This document shows positions 14,043-22,738 of a stretch of 64,000 nt of DNA, piece by piece; position 1 is the stretch's first letter, and every line of letters begins with the position of its first letter. A program made the position numbers and the translations under genes. This DNA is from Flavobacterium foetidum (lineage in GTDB: Bacteria; Bacteroidota; Bacteroidia; Flavobacteriales; Flavobacteriaceae): contig NZ_SJTF01000013.1 of assembly GCF_004634245.1 (NCBI RefSeq), positions 62,001 through 126,000 on the forward strand, given 5' to 3'. The notes under the pieces are model-generated. The model saw only the letters and a list, made by a program, of their open reading frames with translations, was not told where the DNA came from and did not search any database.

Positions 14043-15395
14043 ATGATTAAAAAATTCATTTTGTTATCATTGGTTGCTTCGCAATTTATGATTTCATGCT
14101 CTAGTGATGACAGCAATGACAAACCTGAAACAGAACAAACAGTTGAAGAACAAATCGCTGAATTACTTAAAAAGCCTTACTCAAGTCTTACTCCTGCACA
14201 GCAAAAAACAAAATTGGAAGCTGAAGCTAACGACATGCTTACGCAATTAGACAAAACAAAAAGTTCAAGCGCTATTGAGGCATTAGAAAATTTATCAAGA
14301 TTGTTAGATGTAAATCAAATAGATATTTTCGCTGGGAAAAATGATAATAAAGTGGAAGACATCTTGAACATCTCTGGTGTTTATGGTGTGTACACATGGA
14401 ATAATACAAATCAAGTTTGGGTAAAAACTGCTTCTACTACAGAATTAAAGTTTGTTTTTCCTGCTAAAAAATCTCAAACAACAAACAATGCAGTTTTATC
14501 TGCAAAAGGAGTTTCTTCTGATATCAAAGTGAACAAATTTGATGGATGGGTTGACAGTGCTAACGGATATGTTCGTATCTACGACTCTATTTTCCTTCCA
14601 ACTTCATCTGATGCAGTATTAACAATTGATAATGCACAAGCTGCAACATTAGGATTAACTGCAAAATATGCTAACGGAAAAGAAATTCCAACTGAATCTG
14701 CAATCAAAATTGTATTAAATGACGGTTACACTTGGGAAATGAGCAGTGTAAAAGCTACTACAAATACAGCAAAAGCATCTCTTACTTACAACGGAAAAAC
14801 TCTAATTGATTTTAGCGCTGGAAGCAATGCTGAAATTGATAAATTAATAGACAATGATGAGCTTGTTCAATACAGAGGAAAAGCAAATGGTTTATTTAAA
14901 TTAATGGAAAACTTTGTTATTGTTGCTGACATGGATTTAGCTACTGAAGCTGCCGACAAAGAAGCTTTATACAAAAACAATACTCGCCCAGCTTACCTAG
15001 ATTCTAGCAACCCAAAAAGCGATTATAAAGCATATTACACTGCGCTAAACGCATACGAGAAAAAAATCTCAGAAGGAAACGCGGCTAACTTTAACAAAAA
15101 CATGAAATTAATTTTAGTTTCTAAAAAAGATGGAACTAAAATCGCTGACATTGTTCAACATTCAGAAAAAGATGGTGAATATACATTTAATTTACCAGTT
15201 TGGAATGCTCAATCTAGCTATTGGAGCTTTTGGAATCCTAATGGCGAAACTTTTACACAGCCATATCTTTATGAAGCTTATTACTTGAAATTCAACGACA
15301 ATACTGAAGTAGAAATGAGTGTTTATTTCTCTGAAGGATTTGAGAAATTTGAAGCTAAATTTGAAGATTTTATTGCTGCTTTCGAAAAGAAATAA
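14043..15395 (+). CDS. Hypothetical lipoprotein (450 aa)
   Basis: A 450-residue protein with a lipoprotein signal (MIKKFILLSLVASQFMISCSSDD, lipobox MISC) followed by an acidic linker SSDDSNDKPE. The Ser-Asp run right after the lipid Cys resembles the lipoprotein export signal that Flavobacteria use to place lipoproteins on the cell surface, an inference from known LES motifs. Residues 35-100 are helical; the remainder looks beta-rich with many Ala, Lys, Asn and Tyr. I recognise no domain. It is convergent with the DUF4249/receptor pair and shares a two-way terminator at 15416. Confidence 0.7.
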   Translation: MIKKFILLSLVASQFMISCSSDDSNDKPETEQTVEEQIAELLKKPYSSLTPAQQKTKLEAEANDMLTQLDKTKSSSAIEALENLSRLLDVNQIDIFAGKNDNKVEDILNISGVYGVYTWNNTNQVWVKTASTTELKFVFPAKKSQTTNNAVLSAKGVSSDIKVNKFDGWVDSANGYVRIYDSIFLPTSSDAVLTIDNAQAATLGLTAKYANGKEIPTESAIKIVLNDGYTWEMSSVKATTNTAKASLTYNGKTLIDFSAGSNAEIDKLIDNDELVQYRGKANGLFKLMENFVIVADMDLATEAADKEALYKNNTRPAYLDSSNPKSDYKAYYTALNAYEKKISEGNAANFNKNMKLILVSKKDGTKIADIVQHSEKDGEYTFNLPVWNAQSSYWSFWNPNGETFTQPYLYEAYYLKFNDNTEVEMSVYFSEGFEKFEAKFEDFIAAFEKK

Positions 15396-15415
15396 CACCT
15401 TTTAAACGATAGCTT

Positions 15416-15447
15416 AAAGCCGATTTGAAAAATATCAAATCGGCTTT
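15416..15447. terminator. Bidirectional terminator between convergent genes
   Basis: A 13-bp perfect stem (15416-15428 with 15435-15447) closes a 6-nt loop, with a short mixed A/T tract on one side and Ts (15451-15456) on the other. It serves the lipoprotein gene ending at 15395 and overlaps the last two bases of the DUF4249 stop codon. Confidence 0.8.
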
Positions 15448-16300
15448 ACTTTTTTGGAGGCGTTCTAACAATTATTGTACTTTGTCCATATCCTGCCCAA
15501 ATGCCAATCCCTCCTTTTATATTGGATTTTAAACTGGTATTGGATGGATAAATCGGATTTTTGCTGTTTACAATTTCGTTCTGCCAGCTGTTCCAGAAAT
15601 CTAATGCCTCTTTAGTTTGAGTCCTCAATTTTACATGAATCAAATCTCCATCGGCAAAATAAGGCGTGAATTTTGTTTTGGGAAACAATATAATTCCTTT
15701 ATTTATTTGAACTGAAACTGCTGAACTTTCAAAATTTTTATCGTCCAAATTCCCATAAAAAGAAGGAACAAAAATCGGTTCTTCTCCATCAATCTTTGTA
15801 GCGATCTGATAATAGTTTTTTTCATTTACAGGATCATCGAATTTTACAAAAACATAACCCGTTGTATCGGTTGCATTCTTCTTTACATATTCGGCACTCT
15901 TTAAAGGCACCGATTTCGGAATCAAAGTTACCGCTTCGATAACACGGTCGAGATATTCAATTTTAATAGAATATTGCTTTCCTGCCTCTCCCTTTAGTGT
16001 TGAACCAAAATACACAAAAGGCGGAATTCTGTTTTTATCATTTTTCACTCTCAAAACCTCAAAATTCTCACCATCTGAAACCGTAATTTTTGCCGATCTG
16101 ATGACGTGATTTAAAACATTAGTAGAATCGATAACATCTGTCACCGGAATACTGCTCGACAATAAAACATTTGCAAAATCACCTTCTTCAATCCAGCCTT
16201 CAACCACTATTTTAGACTCATTTTTTTTTTGCTCACTAAAATTATCATTAGAACAGCTCATTATCGTTAAACCGAAAAGAAACAATAGATACTTTTTCAT
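15446..16300 (-). CDS. DUF4249 domain lipoprotein (receptor partner)
   Basis: A 284-residue lipoprotein (MKKYLLFLFGLTIMSCSND, lipobox IMSC) that fits the DUF4249 family: KIVVEGWIEEGDFANVLLSSSIPVTD near the start, then SAKITVSDGENFEVL and YSIKIEYLDRVIEAVTLIPKSVPL. DUF4249 genes regularly sit directly behind TonB-dependent receptors in Bacteroidota, and the protein is thought to be an outer-membrane accessory of the receptor. Here it starts only 5 bp after the receptor stop, so the two form one operon. Cargo unknown. Confidence 0.85.
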   Translation of the reverse strand: MKKYLLFLFGLTIMSCSNDNFSEQKKNESKIVVEGWIEEGDFANVLLSSSIPVTDVIDSTNVLNHVIRSAKITVSDGENFEVLRVKNDKNRIPPFVYFGSTLKGEAGKQYSIKIEYLDRVIEAVTLIPKSVPLKSAEYVKKNATDTTGYVFVKFDDPVNEKNYYQIATKIDGEEPIFVPSFYGNLDDKNFESSAVSVQINKGIILFPKTKFTPYFADGDLIHVKLRTQTKEALDFWNSWQNEIVNSKNPIYPSNTSLKSNIKGGIGIWAGYGQSTIIVRTPPKK

Positions 16301-16305
16301 TTTTC

Positions 16306-18576
16306 TTAAAATTTAAATCGCCAACTTACAGAAGGAAGAATCCTGTATAATACTTTCTCTTCTTGTTTTACCACAACTTTATCTTTGTTTTCATTTACTT
16401 CTACATCTAAAACCACATAAATAGGATTTGAGATATTGAATGTATTGTAGATCGAAAAATTTAAAGCACTTTCTTTCTTTGAAGTTTTCACGAAATAGTA
16501 ATTTGCAGAAATATCAGTTCTAATATAATTTGGCATTTGTGCATTATTATAGCCTGCATATTCTTTCACCGGATTATTATTTACAAAATACCAGGAAGTC
16601 GGCATTGTGAATCGATTTCCTGAACCAAATATTTGAGTTATGCCAAAATTCCATTTTGCATTTAAATCGTACATTCCAACAACCGAGAGATTATGTCTTC
16701 TGTCATATTTTGCGAAATATGTTTTCCCGTTGTTGAGTTCATCAAAATTTCGATCGGACCAGCTTAAAGTATAACTCAGCCAGCCGCTAAATTTTCCGCT
16801 GTTTTTTTTCAGCATCACTTCAAATCCATAAGCTTTTCCTTTTCCAATATATAAATCATTTTTAAGCGTTGTGATTTCATTAAACTGTGTTATTCCATAA
16901 GGATATTCCAGCAGGTTTTTCATCGAACGATAAAATCCTCCAAAAGAAGATGAAAAATTCCTAGTAATGTTTTGGTTTGAACCTATAGAAAATTCATTAG
17001 AAGATTGCGGTTTTATTCCATCAGAACTGGCAATCCAAAAATCAGTCGGAATACCAACGCTTGAAGTCGTGATTAAACTTAAATACTGATATTGTCTATT
17101 ATAAGAAGCATAAAACGAATAATTCTCATTTGCAAAATAATTCAAAACCATGCGAGGCTGAAAATGCAAATAAGAATCTAATCCCGAAGCATAATAATTC
17201 ATTCTGAGCCCTAAATCAGCCGTAACTTTTTCTAGTAATTTAGGATTTGCACTCACAAAAAACGCAACTTCATTTGCAATAATTGTTCTTTGAGAGTAAT
17301 TATCTGTCGTGGTAAAATTTTCCACATTCACTTTTTGAGGCTGCAGATCATGATAAACGTATTGCAGTCCTGACTCAAAAGGAACATTTCCGATCGCAAA
17401 TTTCACAGCATTGGTAAAACCAAAATCTTTCACATAAGAAGAAACTCCAAATTCAATTGTTGCCTGCTCCATATTCAATTCATTTGAATATTGACTAAAG
17501 TAAAAAGAATTAGACATACTTACTTTAGGAGAAAAGATAGTATTTAAAGATGGCGAAACAGTAAAATTGCTCCATTTTAAATTGGTTTTTAGTGCTAGAT
17601 TTTCGTCTTTTATTTTAAGTTCATCTCCGCTTACAAAGGCATTTAATGAAAATAAATTTTTCTTAGAAATCTGAGACAAAAAAGTAAAATTGGCATCAGA
17701 AAACCCATATTTCATATTTTGGACGTCGTTGTTTGAACCTGATTTTAATAGTGGCCCCATAACTTCATCAATATATGTTTTTCTTCCTGAAATATAAAAT
17801 CCTGTTTTATCTGTAAGCGGAACCGACAAAGTTAACTGTGAAGCCAAAATACCTGCATTACCCTGCATAGAAAGCTCGGATGGTACTTTTTTATTTGTAT
17901 TTAAAAGTGTAGTAGAACTTAAACGTCCTCCGTATTTTGGATTTGAACTTGATTTATCAAATTCAACATCTTTAATATGATCTGTATTGTAAAAAGGGAA
18001 GATTCCTAACAAATGAGACATTCCATAAATAGGCGCCTCATTATACAAAATTGCATTATGTCCAGGATCGCCTCCGCGAACATACAAATACCCATTTGCA
18101 TCTCCTGAATTCTGAACTCCTGGCATCAATTGCAGTAATTTGATGACATCTGTAGTTCCTAAAACTGTTGGTACTGCGCTTAATTCTTTTAGATTAAGAG
18201 AAAGCTTTCCAGCAGATAATGTCTTGACGCCACTTTTCTTGTCATTTTTGACAATTACTTCCTTTAACTGTGCAGCATCTTTTTCCAAAACAACGGAAAT
18301 TACAGTGTCTTTTATAACCTTGCAGTAAATTGTTTTTGGAGTAAAATCTAAATGATTAATTCTGATGATCAAATTTCCTGAAGAAATAATCTCCGAGAAG
18401 CTTCCTAAGCTATCAGCAACTGCATAAAACTGTTTTTTATTAATCTCTAAAGAGACATTTGCCCCAGCAAGCTTTTGGTTATCAGAAGATGTTATAGTCC
18501 CTGTTATCCTCACATCTGACTGAGCAAAAATGTTAGAAAAACAGAATAAAAAAAAGAGAATAGCAGATTTTGACAC
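16306..18576 (-). CDS. TonB-dependent receptor with N-terminal carboxypeptidase-regulatory-like domain
   Basis: A 756-residue outer-membrane receptor. After a signal peptide (MSKSAILFFLFCFSNIFAQ) comes a CarboxypepD_reg-like domain (RITGTITSSDNQKLAGANVSL, residues 23-100), the plug (LPMPGVQN-type segment read as LLQLMPGVQNSGDANGYLYVRGGDPGHNAILYNEAPIYG) and a long beta-barrel ending in Phe (SVSWRFKF). The only start that gives a good signal peptide is a GTG at 18576. It pairs with the DUF4249 lipoprotein downstream, and no SusD-like gene is present, so glycan import is not indicated. The substrate is unknown. Confidence 0.92.
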   Translation of the reverse strand: MSKSAILFFLFCFSNIFAQSDVRITGTITSSDNQKLAGANVSLEINKKQFYAVADSLGSFSEIISSGNLIIRINHLDFTPKTIYCKVIKDTVISVVLEKDAAQLKEVIVKNDKKSGVKTLSAGKLSLNLKELSAVPTVLGTTDVIKLLQLMPGVQNSGDANGYLYVRGGDPGHNAILYNEAPIYGMSHLLGIFPFYNTDHIKDVEFDKSSSNPKYGGRLSSTTLLNTNKKVPSELSMQGNAGILASQLTLSVPLTDKTGFYISGRKTYIDEVMGPLLKSGSNNDVQNMKYGFSDANFTFLSQISKKNLFSLNAFVSGDELKIKDENLALKTNLKWSNFTVSPSLNTIFSPKVSMSNSFYFSQYSNELNMEQATIEFGVSSYVKDFGFTNAVKFAIGNVPFESGLQYVYHDLQPQKVNVENFTTTDNYSQRTIIANEVAFFVSANPKLLEKVTADLGLRMNYYASGLDSYLHFQPRMVLNYFANENYSFYASYNRQYQYLSLITTSSVGIPTDFWIASSDGIKPQSSNEFSIGSNQNITRNFSSSFGGFYRSMKNLLEYPYGITQFNEITTLKNDLYIGKGKAYGFEVMLKKNSGKFSGWLSYTLSWSDRNFDELNNGKTYFAKYDRRHNLSVVGMYDLNAKWNFGITQIFGSGNRFTMPTSWYFVNNNPVKEYAGYNNAQMPNYIRTDISANYYFVKTSKKESALNFSIYNTFNISNPIYVVLDVEVNENKDKVVVKQEEKVLYRILPSVSWRFKF

Positions 18577-18606
18577 TTAAATTTTAATAAGAAAAAGTGC
18601 GAAAAT

Positions 18607-18645
18607 AAACAATTATAACCCAATTACATCGGGTTATAATTGTTT
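18607..18645 (-). terminator. pdxJ terminator
   Basis: A 15-bp perfect stem (18607-18621 with 18631-18645) closes a 9-nt loop, and the minus strand continues with U-rich sequence. It lies just after the pdxJ stop and upstream of the receptor's GTG start. Confidence 0.8.
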
Positions 18646-18655
18646 AATAAAAATA

Positions 18656-19369
18656 TTATTTCAATTTATTCAAATACATATTTACAGTATTATCCAAACC
18701 AAGATAAAGTGCTTCTGAAATCAAGGCATGTCCAATTGACACTTCCAATAACCCAGGAATATTTTGTTTGAAAAACTGAACATTATCTAAACTTAAATCA
18801 TGACCTGCATTAATTCCTAATCCTAATTCGTTTGCCAATTGTGCCGCTTTTACATAGGGATCAATTCCGTTTTTATTTCCAAGATCGTATTGATGCGCAA
18901 AAGCCTCTGTGTACAATTCAATTCGATCTGTTCCTGTTTTCTTGGCACCTTCAATCATTTCTAAAACCGGGTCTACAAAAATTGAAGTTCTGATTCCGTT
19001 TTTTTGAAATTCCTGAATCACTTCAGCCAAATAGTTCTGATTTTTTACAGTATCCCAGCCCGCAGACGAAGTTATTGCTCCAATAGCATCGGGCACCAGT
19101 GTAACCTGATCTGGTTTGCATTCTAAGACCAAATCAATAAAATTATGCTGCGGATTTCCCTCAATATTATATTCTGTCGTTACGATAGCTTTTAAATCTC
19201 TTGCATCCTGATAACGTATATGACGCTCGTCTGGACGCGGATGAATCGTGATACCGTGCGCTCCAAATTTCTGAATATCTGTGGCTACTTTTAATAAATC
19301 AGGAACATTTCCGCCTCGTGCATTACGAAGCGTGGCAATTTTATTGATATTTACACTTAACTTTGTCAT
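18656..19369 (-). CDS. pdxJ: Pyridoxine 5'-phosphate synthase
   Basis: A 237-residue TIM-barrel enzyme that condenses 3-amino-2-oxopropyl phosphate with deoxyxylulose 5-phosphate to pyridoxine 5'-phosphate. Recognised by KLSVNINKIATLRNARGGNVPDLL at the start, GITIHPRPDERHIRYQDARDL, ECKPDQVTLVPDA and the closing GHDLSLDNVQFF and SIGHALISEALYLGL. Length is standard. It is cytoplasmic. It is divergent from the CBS-domain gene; a TATTTTTG -7-like element lies on the minus strand at 19418-19411. Confidence 0.96.
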   Translation of the reverse strand: MTKLSVNINKIATLRNARGGNVPDLLKVATDIQKFGAHGITIHPRPDERHIRYQDARDLKAIVTTEYNIEGNPQHNFIDLVLECKPDQVTLVPDAIGAITSSAGWDTVKNQNYLAEVIQEFQKNGIRTSIFVDPVLEMIEGAKKTGTDRIELYTEAFAHQYDLGNKNGIDPYVKAAQLANELGLGINAGHDLSLDNVQFFKQNIPGLLEVSIGHALISEALYLGLDNTVNMYLNKLK

Positions 19370-19483
19370 ATATATAGATAATTAATTCTAGTAACATATA
19401 TTTGTCAGCACAAAAATACAAAGTAAAACACAGCGTTTTTGGTATTTTTTGATTATTTTGCAGGACATATCTTCAATTGACTT

Positions 19484-20143
19484 ATGACAGAAATTACCAA
19501 CTACATCAACAACGATTTTAGAGCGATCGATAGTCAGGAAACGATAGCCTCGGTTCAGGACTTTTTTGCCGATCTCAACTTCTCTCATTTCCCAGTTTTA
19601 GAGGATGGAATTTTTATTGGCAGCATTGCTTCAAATGATGTTGATACGTTTGATATAGACAAAAAAGCAATTGATTACAAATATGCTCTCGAACGCTTTT
19701 TTGCCAGAAAATCGATGATTTGGCTCGATGTACTCGAAATTTTCGCAAAAAACCACACCAACACCCTTCCTATTCTTGATGAAAACAATAACTATATCGG
19801 TTATTATGAAATGGAAGATATTATGAAGTTTTTTCAGGAAACACCTTTTCTAAAAGAACAGGGTGGTATTATTATAGTGCAAAAAGGCCTTTTGGACTAT
19901 TCTATGAGCGAAGTAACTCAGATAGTAGAAAGCAACAATGGTAAAGTTTTGGGCTGTTTTGTTTCTGAGGCCGACACAGAAAATGTTCAAATTACCGTAA
20001 AAATAGGCTTGGGAGCCATGAATGAAATCATTCAGACTTACAGAAGATATGGGTACGAAATCATTTCAGAACATCAGGAAGATACCTATATTAATAGCCT
20101 CAAAGAACGATCCGATTACTTAGACAAATATCTTAATATATAA
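19484..20143 (+). CDS. CBS domain protein (AcuB-like)
   Basis: A 219-residue protein with two CBS domains in the first ~125 residues (FSHFPVLEDGIFIGSIASNDV and NTLPILDENNNYIGYYEMEDIM), followed by an ACT-like C-terminal region (GGIIIVQKGLLDYSMSEVTQIVESNNGKVLGCFV). This order matches AcuB-like proteins, which bind adenine nucleotides through the CBS pair. The target is unknown. It is the first gene of the block leading to nadK; a repeat-containing gap of about 100 bp separates the two. Confidence 0.88.
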   Translation: MTEITNYINNDFRAIDSQETIASVQDFFADLNFSHFPVLEDGIFIGSIASNDVDTFDIDKKAIDYKYALERFFARKSMIWLDVLEIFAKNHTNTLPILDENNNYIGYYEMEDIMKFFQETPFLKEQGGIIIVQKGLLDYSMSEVTQIVESNNGKVLGCFVSEADTENVQITVKIGLGAMNEIIQTYRRYGYEIISEHQEDTYINSLKERSDYLDKYLNI

Positions 20144-20174
20144 ATTTATGAATGTGACAATGAGAAAATTAGTT

Positions 20175-20210
20175 AATTAGATAATTTTCGCATTTTCCGA
20201 TTATCTAATT
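20175..20210. repeat. Short inverted repeat between the CBS gene and nadK
   Basis: AATTAGATAAT (20175-20185) and ATTATCTAATT (20200-20210) pair over 11 bases. The surrounding words (GACACATTGACAATTCTCTAATTT) recall degenerate 'TTATCTAATTGACAC' repeats I remember from Flavobacterium intergenic DNA. Possible weak terminator. Confidence 0.5.
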
Positions 20211-20241
20211 GACACATTGACAATTCTCTAATTTAAAAAGA

Positions 20242-21126
20242 ATGAAAATAGCCATCTACGGACAATATTATCAAAACAGCACAGAACCTATTATTAAAGA
20301 TATTTTCTCGTTTTTCAATTCTAATCAGGTTGAAATGGTAATTGAAGAAAATTTCCTCAATATGCTTTACGAGAAACAGCTTGTAAAAAAAGAATACAAA
20401 ACTTTTTCTCCAGGAACCACTTTAGATAATACTTTTGAAATGCTGATCAGTATTGGCGGAGACGGAACTATTTTACGTGCCGCGGCATTAGTTCGGAATT
20501 CTGAGATACCGCTTTTAGGAATAAACGCCGGTCGTTTGGGCTTTTTGGCCAAAGTCCAAAAAGAAAATATTGACAGCCTGCTGCAGTACGTGATTGATCG
20601 CAATTACACGACTTCTGATCGAACTTTACTTGGACTGACTTGTGAGCCTTATAACGATGCTTTTGAAGAGCTTAACTTTGCTATGAATGAAGTCACAGTT
20701 AGCCGAAAAGACACCACCTCGATGATTACTGTAGAAACCTATCTCAACAATGAGTATCTGAATTCTTACTGGGCAGATGGATTAATCATTTCTACACCAA
20801 CGGGCTCTACAGGATATTCTTTAAGTTGCGGTGGCCCTATACTGACACCAGACGTAAAAAGTCTTGTAATTACCCCTATAGCACCGCATAATTTAACTGC
20901 AAGGCCGCTTGTAATTCCAGACGATACAGAAATTACGCTTAAAGTTTCGGGCAGAGAAGATCAGTATTTGGTTTCTCTTGATTCACGAATTTCCTCAGTC
21001 AAAAACGAATCTGTTTTAAAAATCAAAAAAACAGATTATAAAATAAAAATGATAGAGATTCCGGGCGAAACCTTCCTTAAAACACTAAGAAACAAATTGC
21101 TATGGGGCGAAGACAAGAGAAATTAA
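20242..21126 (+). CDS. nadK: NAD kinase
   Basis: A 294-residue NAD kinase that makes NADP from NAD and ATP (or polyphosphate). The diagnostic GGDGT motif is at residues 72-76, followed by LLGINAGRLGFLA, NEVTVSRKDTTSMITVE and TPTGSTGYSLSCGGPI, the second nucleotide-binding segment. Length is typical and it is cytoplasmic. It lies upstream of the envelope-biogenesis block; the gap to DUF6089 contains a separate promoter. Confidence 0.96.
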   Translation: MKIAIYGQYYQNSTEPIIKDIFSFFNSNQVEMVIEENFLNMLYEKQLVKKEYKTFSPGTTLDNTFEMLISIGGDGTILRAAALVRNSEIPLLGINAGRLGFLAKVQKENIDSLLQYVIDRNYTTSDRTLLGLTCEPYNDAFEELNFAMNEVTVSRKDTTSMITVETYLNNEYLNSYWADGLIISTPTGSTGYSLSCGGPILTPDVKSLVITPIAPHNLTARPLVIPDDTEITLKVSGREDQYLVSLDSRISSVKNESVLKIKKTDYKIKMIEIPGETFLKTLRNKLLWGEDKRN

Positions 21127-21252
21127 TTTCTTTTCTTGTTTTTCACTATACGATAATGCTATATTTTCTCGTTTTGCACATAACGAATCGTCATTAAATT
21201 GCTCAAAATCATATATTAAATTGAAAAAAAAGCACATTTATATAAAGGAACG

Positions 21253-21281
21253 TTGATTCGTATCGATAATTATTATATTTG
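21253..21281 (+). promoter_or_regulatory. Promoter of the DUF6089-uppS-bamA-ompH operon
   Basis: TTG (21253-21255), an 18-bp spacer and TATATTTG (21274-21281) match the Bacteroidota -33/-7 consensus. The first ATG is 19 bp downstream at 21300. This is the best promoter I see in the window. Confidence 0.7.
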
Positions 21282-21299
21282 CACGCAATTTTGAATTAA

Positions 21300-21989
21300 A
21301 TGAAGAAAATTTTTAATTTATTGTTATGTTTTTTCCCCTTTATTACACTTAATGCTCAAATAAACGAGCTTGGTGTGTTTCTTGGCGGAAGCAACTTTGT
21401 AGGCGACGTAGGAAGAACCACCTATATTGCCCCAGAAAAAATTACCTTTGGGGTGTTGTATAAATGGAATAGAAGTCCAAGACATTCTTATAGGTTTTCT
21501 TATATGCAGTCTTCAATCTCTGGAAACGATTTAAAATCTGAAGAGACAGGACGAAACCAAAGAGGATATCGATTTAAAAATGATGTAAAAGAATTTTCTG
21601 CAGGATTAGAATTCAATTTTTTAGATTTCAACCTTCACGATTATCACACTAAAGTGACTCCTTATATATATTCGGGACTCAGCTTTTTTCTTTACGATGG
21701 CCTATACCGTTATGCCGCAAATCCAAATCAGCTTTATTCTGTTAATTCGAGCTCACTTGCTATACCTATTATATTAGGAGTAAAATCAAATGTAACGCCT
21801 AATTTTGTTTTAGGACTTGAGGCGGGCGTTCGATACACATTTACAGACAATTTGGACGGAAGCAATCCGAATACGGGCAGTGCCAACATCTTAAAATTTG
21901 GAAATCTCAACAACAATGACTGGTATGTCTTTTCGGGCATTACCTTAACTTATACTTTTGGACAAAAACCTTGCTATTGCGCAGAATAA
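21300..21989 (+). CDS. DUF6089 family outer-membrane beta-barrel protein
   Basis: A 229-residue protein with a signal peptide (MKKIFNLLLCFFPFITLNAQ) followed by alternating beta strands with Tyr, Phe and Gly: ELGVFLGGSNFVGDVGRTTYI, YKWNRSPRHSYRFSYM and VTPYIYSGLSFFLYDGLY. The first of these is typical of DUF6089, a small barrel usually encoded next to uppS and bamA in Flavobacteriia, as here. Function unknown; the position suggests outer-membrane biogenesis. It ends 1 bp before uppS, so translation is coupled. Confidence 0.83.
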   Translation: MKKIFNLLLCFFPFITLNAQINELGVFLGGSNFVGDVGRTTYIAPEKITFGVLYKWNRSPRHSYRFSYMQSSISGNDLKSEETGRNQRGYRFKNDVKEFSAGLEFNFLDFNLHDYHTKVTPYIYSGLSFFLYDGLYRYAANPNQLYSVNSSSLAIPIILGVKSNVTPNFVLGLEAGVRYTFTDNLDGSNPNTGSANILKFGNLNNNDWYVFSGITLTYTFGQKPCYCAE

Positions 21990-21990
21990 A

Positions 21991-22731
21991 ATGAATTTAC
22001 TAGAATCTATAGATCAATCGAACTTACCTAGACATCTGGCCATTATTATGGACGGTAATGGACGCTGGGCCAAACAACAAGGTTTTTTACGTGCTATTGG
22101 CCACGAAAACGGAACAAAATCTGTAAAAGAAACCATTAAGACCTGCGCCAAATTAGGTATTGAATACCTGACACTCTATGCATTTTCTACAGAAAACTGG
22201 AATCGCCCGAAATTGGAGGTTGAAGCCTTGATGAAGATTCTTATCAATTCCTTAAAAAAAGAACTTATTACTTTACAGGAAAACAATATTCGCCTTAATG
22301 CAATTGGCAATCTTGAAAAACTTCCAAAATCGGCCCAAAAAGAACTTTTGGACGTAATTGAAAAAACCAAAAACAATACCCGCTTAACCCTTACACTTGC
22401 GCTGAGCTACGGATCCAGAGAAGAATTGGTAAACGTTGTAAAGTCAATAAGTAATAAAGTTAAAAATAATATAATTTCAATAGACACTATTGACGATTCA
22501 ATTATAAATGAGCATCTTTACACGCAAAATTTACCCGATGTAGATTTATTAATACGAACAAGCGGAGAACATAGAATAAGTAATTTTTTGCTTTGGCAGA
22601 TCGCTTATGCAGAATTGTATTTTACTAATGTCTTGTGGCCAGACTTTAAAGACCAAGATTTATATGAGGCTATTATTAGTTATCAAAAAAGAGAACGTAG
22701 ATTTGGAAAAACCAGTGAACAAATTAAATAA
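21991..22731 (+). CDS. uppS: Isoprenyl transferase (undecaprenyl diphosphate synthase)
   Basis: A 246-residue cis-prenyltransferase that builds the C55 lipid carrier for peptidoglycan and other surface polymers. The ATG at 21991, 1 bp after the DUF6089 stop, gives the family start with HLAIIMDGNGRWAKQQG; D21 is the catalytic Asp of DGNGRW. Further motifs are LTLYAFSTENWNRP, LALSYGSREE and DLLIRTSGEHRISNFLLWQ, all standard. A longer frame from 21958 overlaps DUF6089 and is not needed. Confidence 0.96.
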   Translation: MNLLESIDQSNLPRHLAIIMDGNGRWAKQQGFLRAIGHENGTKSVKETIKTCAKLGIEYLTLYAFSTENWNRPKLEVEALMKILINSLKKELITLQENNIRLNAIGNLEKLPKSAQKELLDVIEKTKNNTRLTLTLALSYGSREELVNVVKSISNKVKNNIISIDTIDDSIINEHLYTQNLPDVDLLIRTSGEHRISNFLLWQIAYAELYFTNVLWPDFKDQDLYEAIISYQKRERRFGKTSEQIK

Positions 22732-22738
22732 TTTTTTA

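Noticed and set aside
16306..18576. SusC/SusD-type glycan utilisation locus
   Set aside because: The receptor partner is DUF4249, not SusD, and no glycoside hydrolase or anti-sigma gene is nearby.
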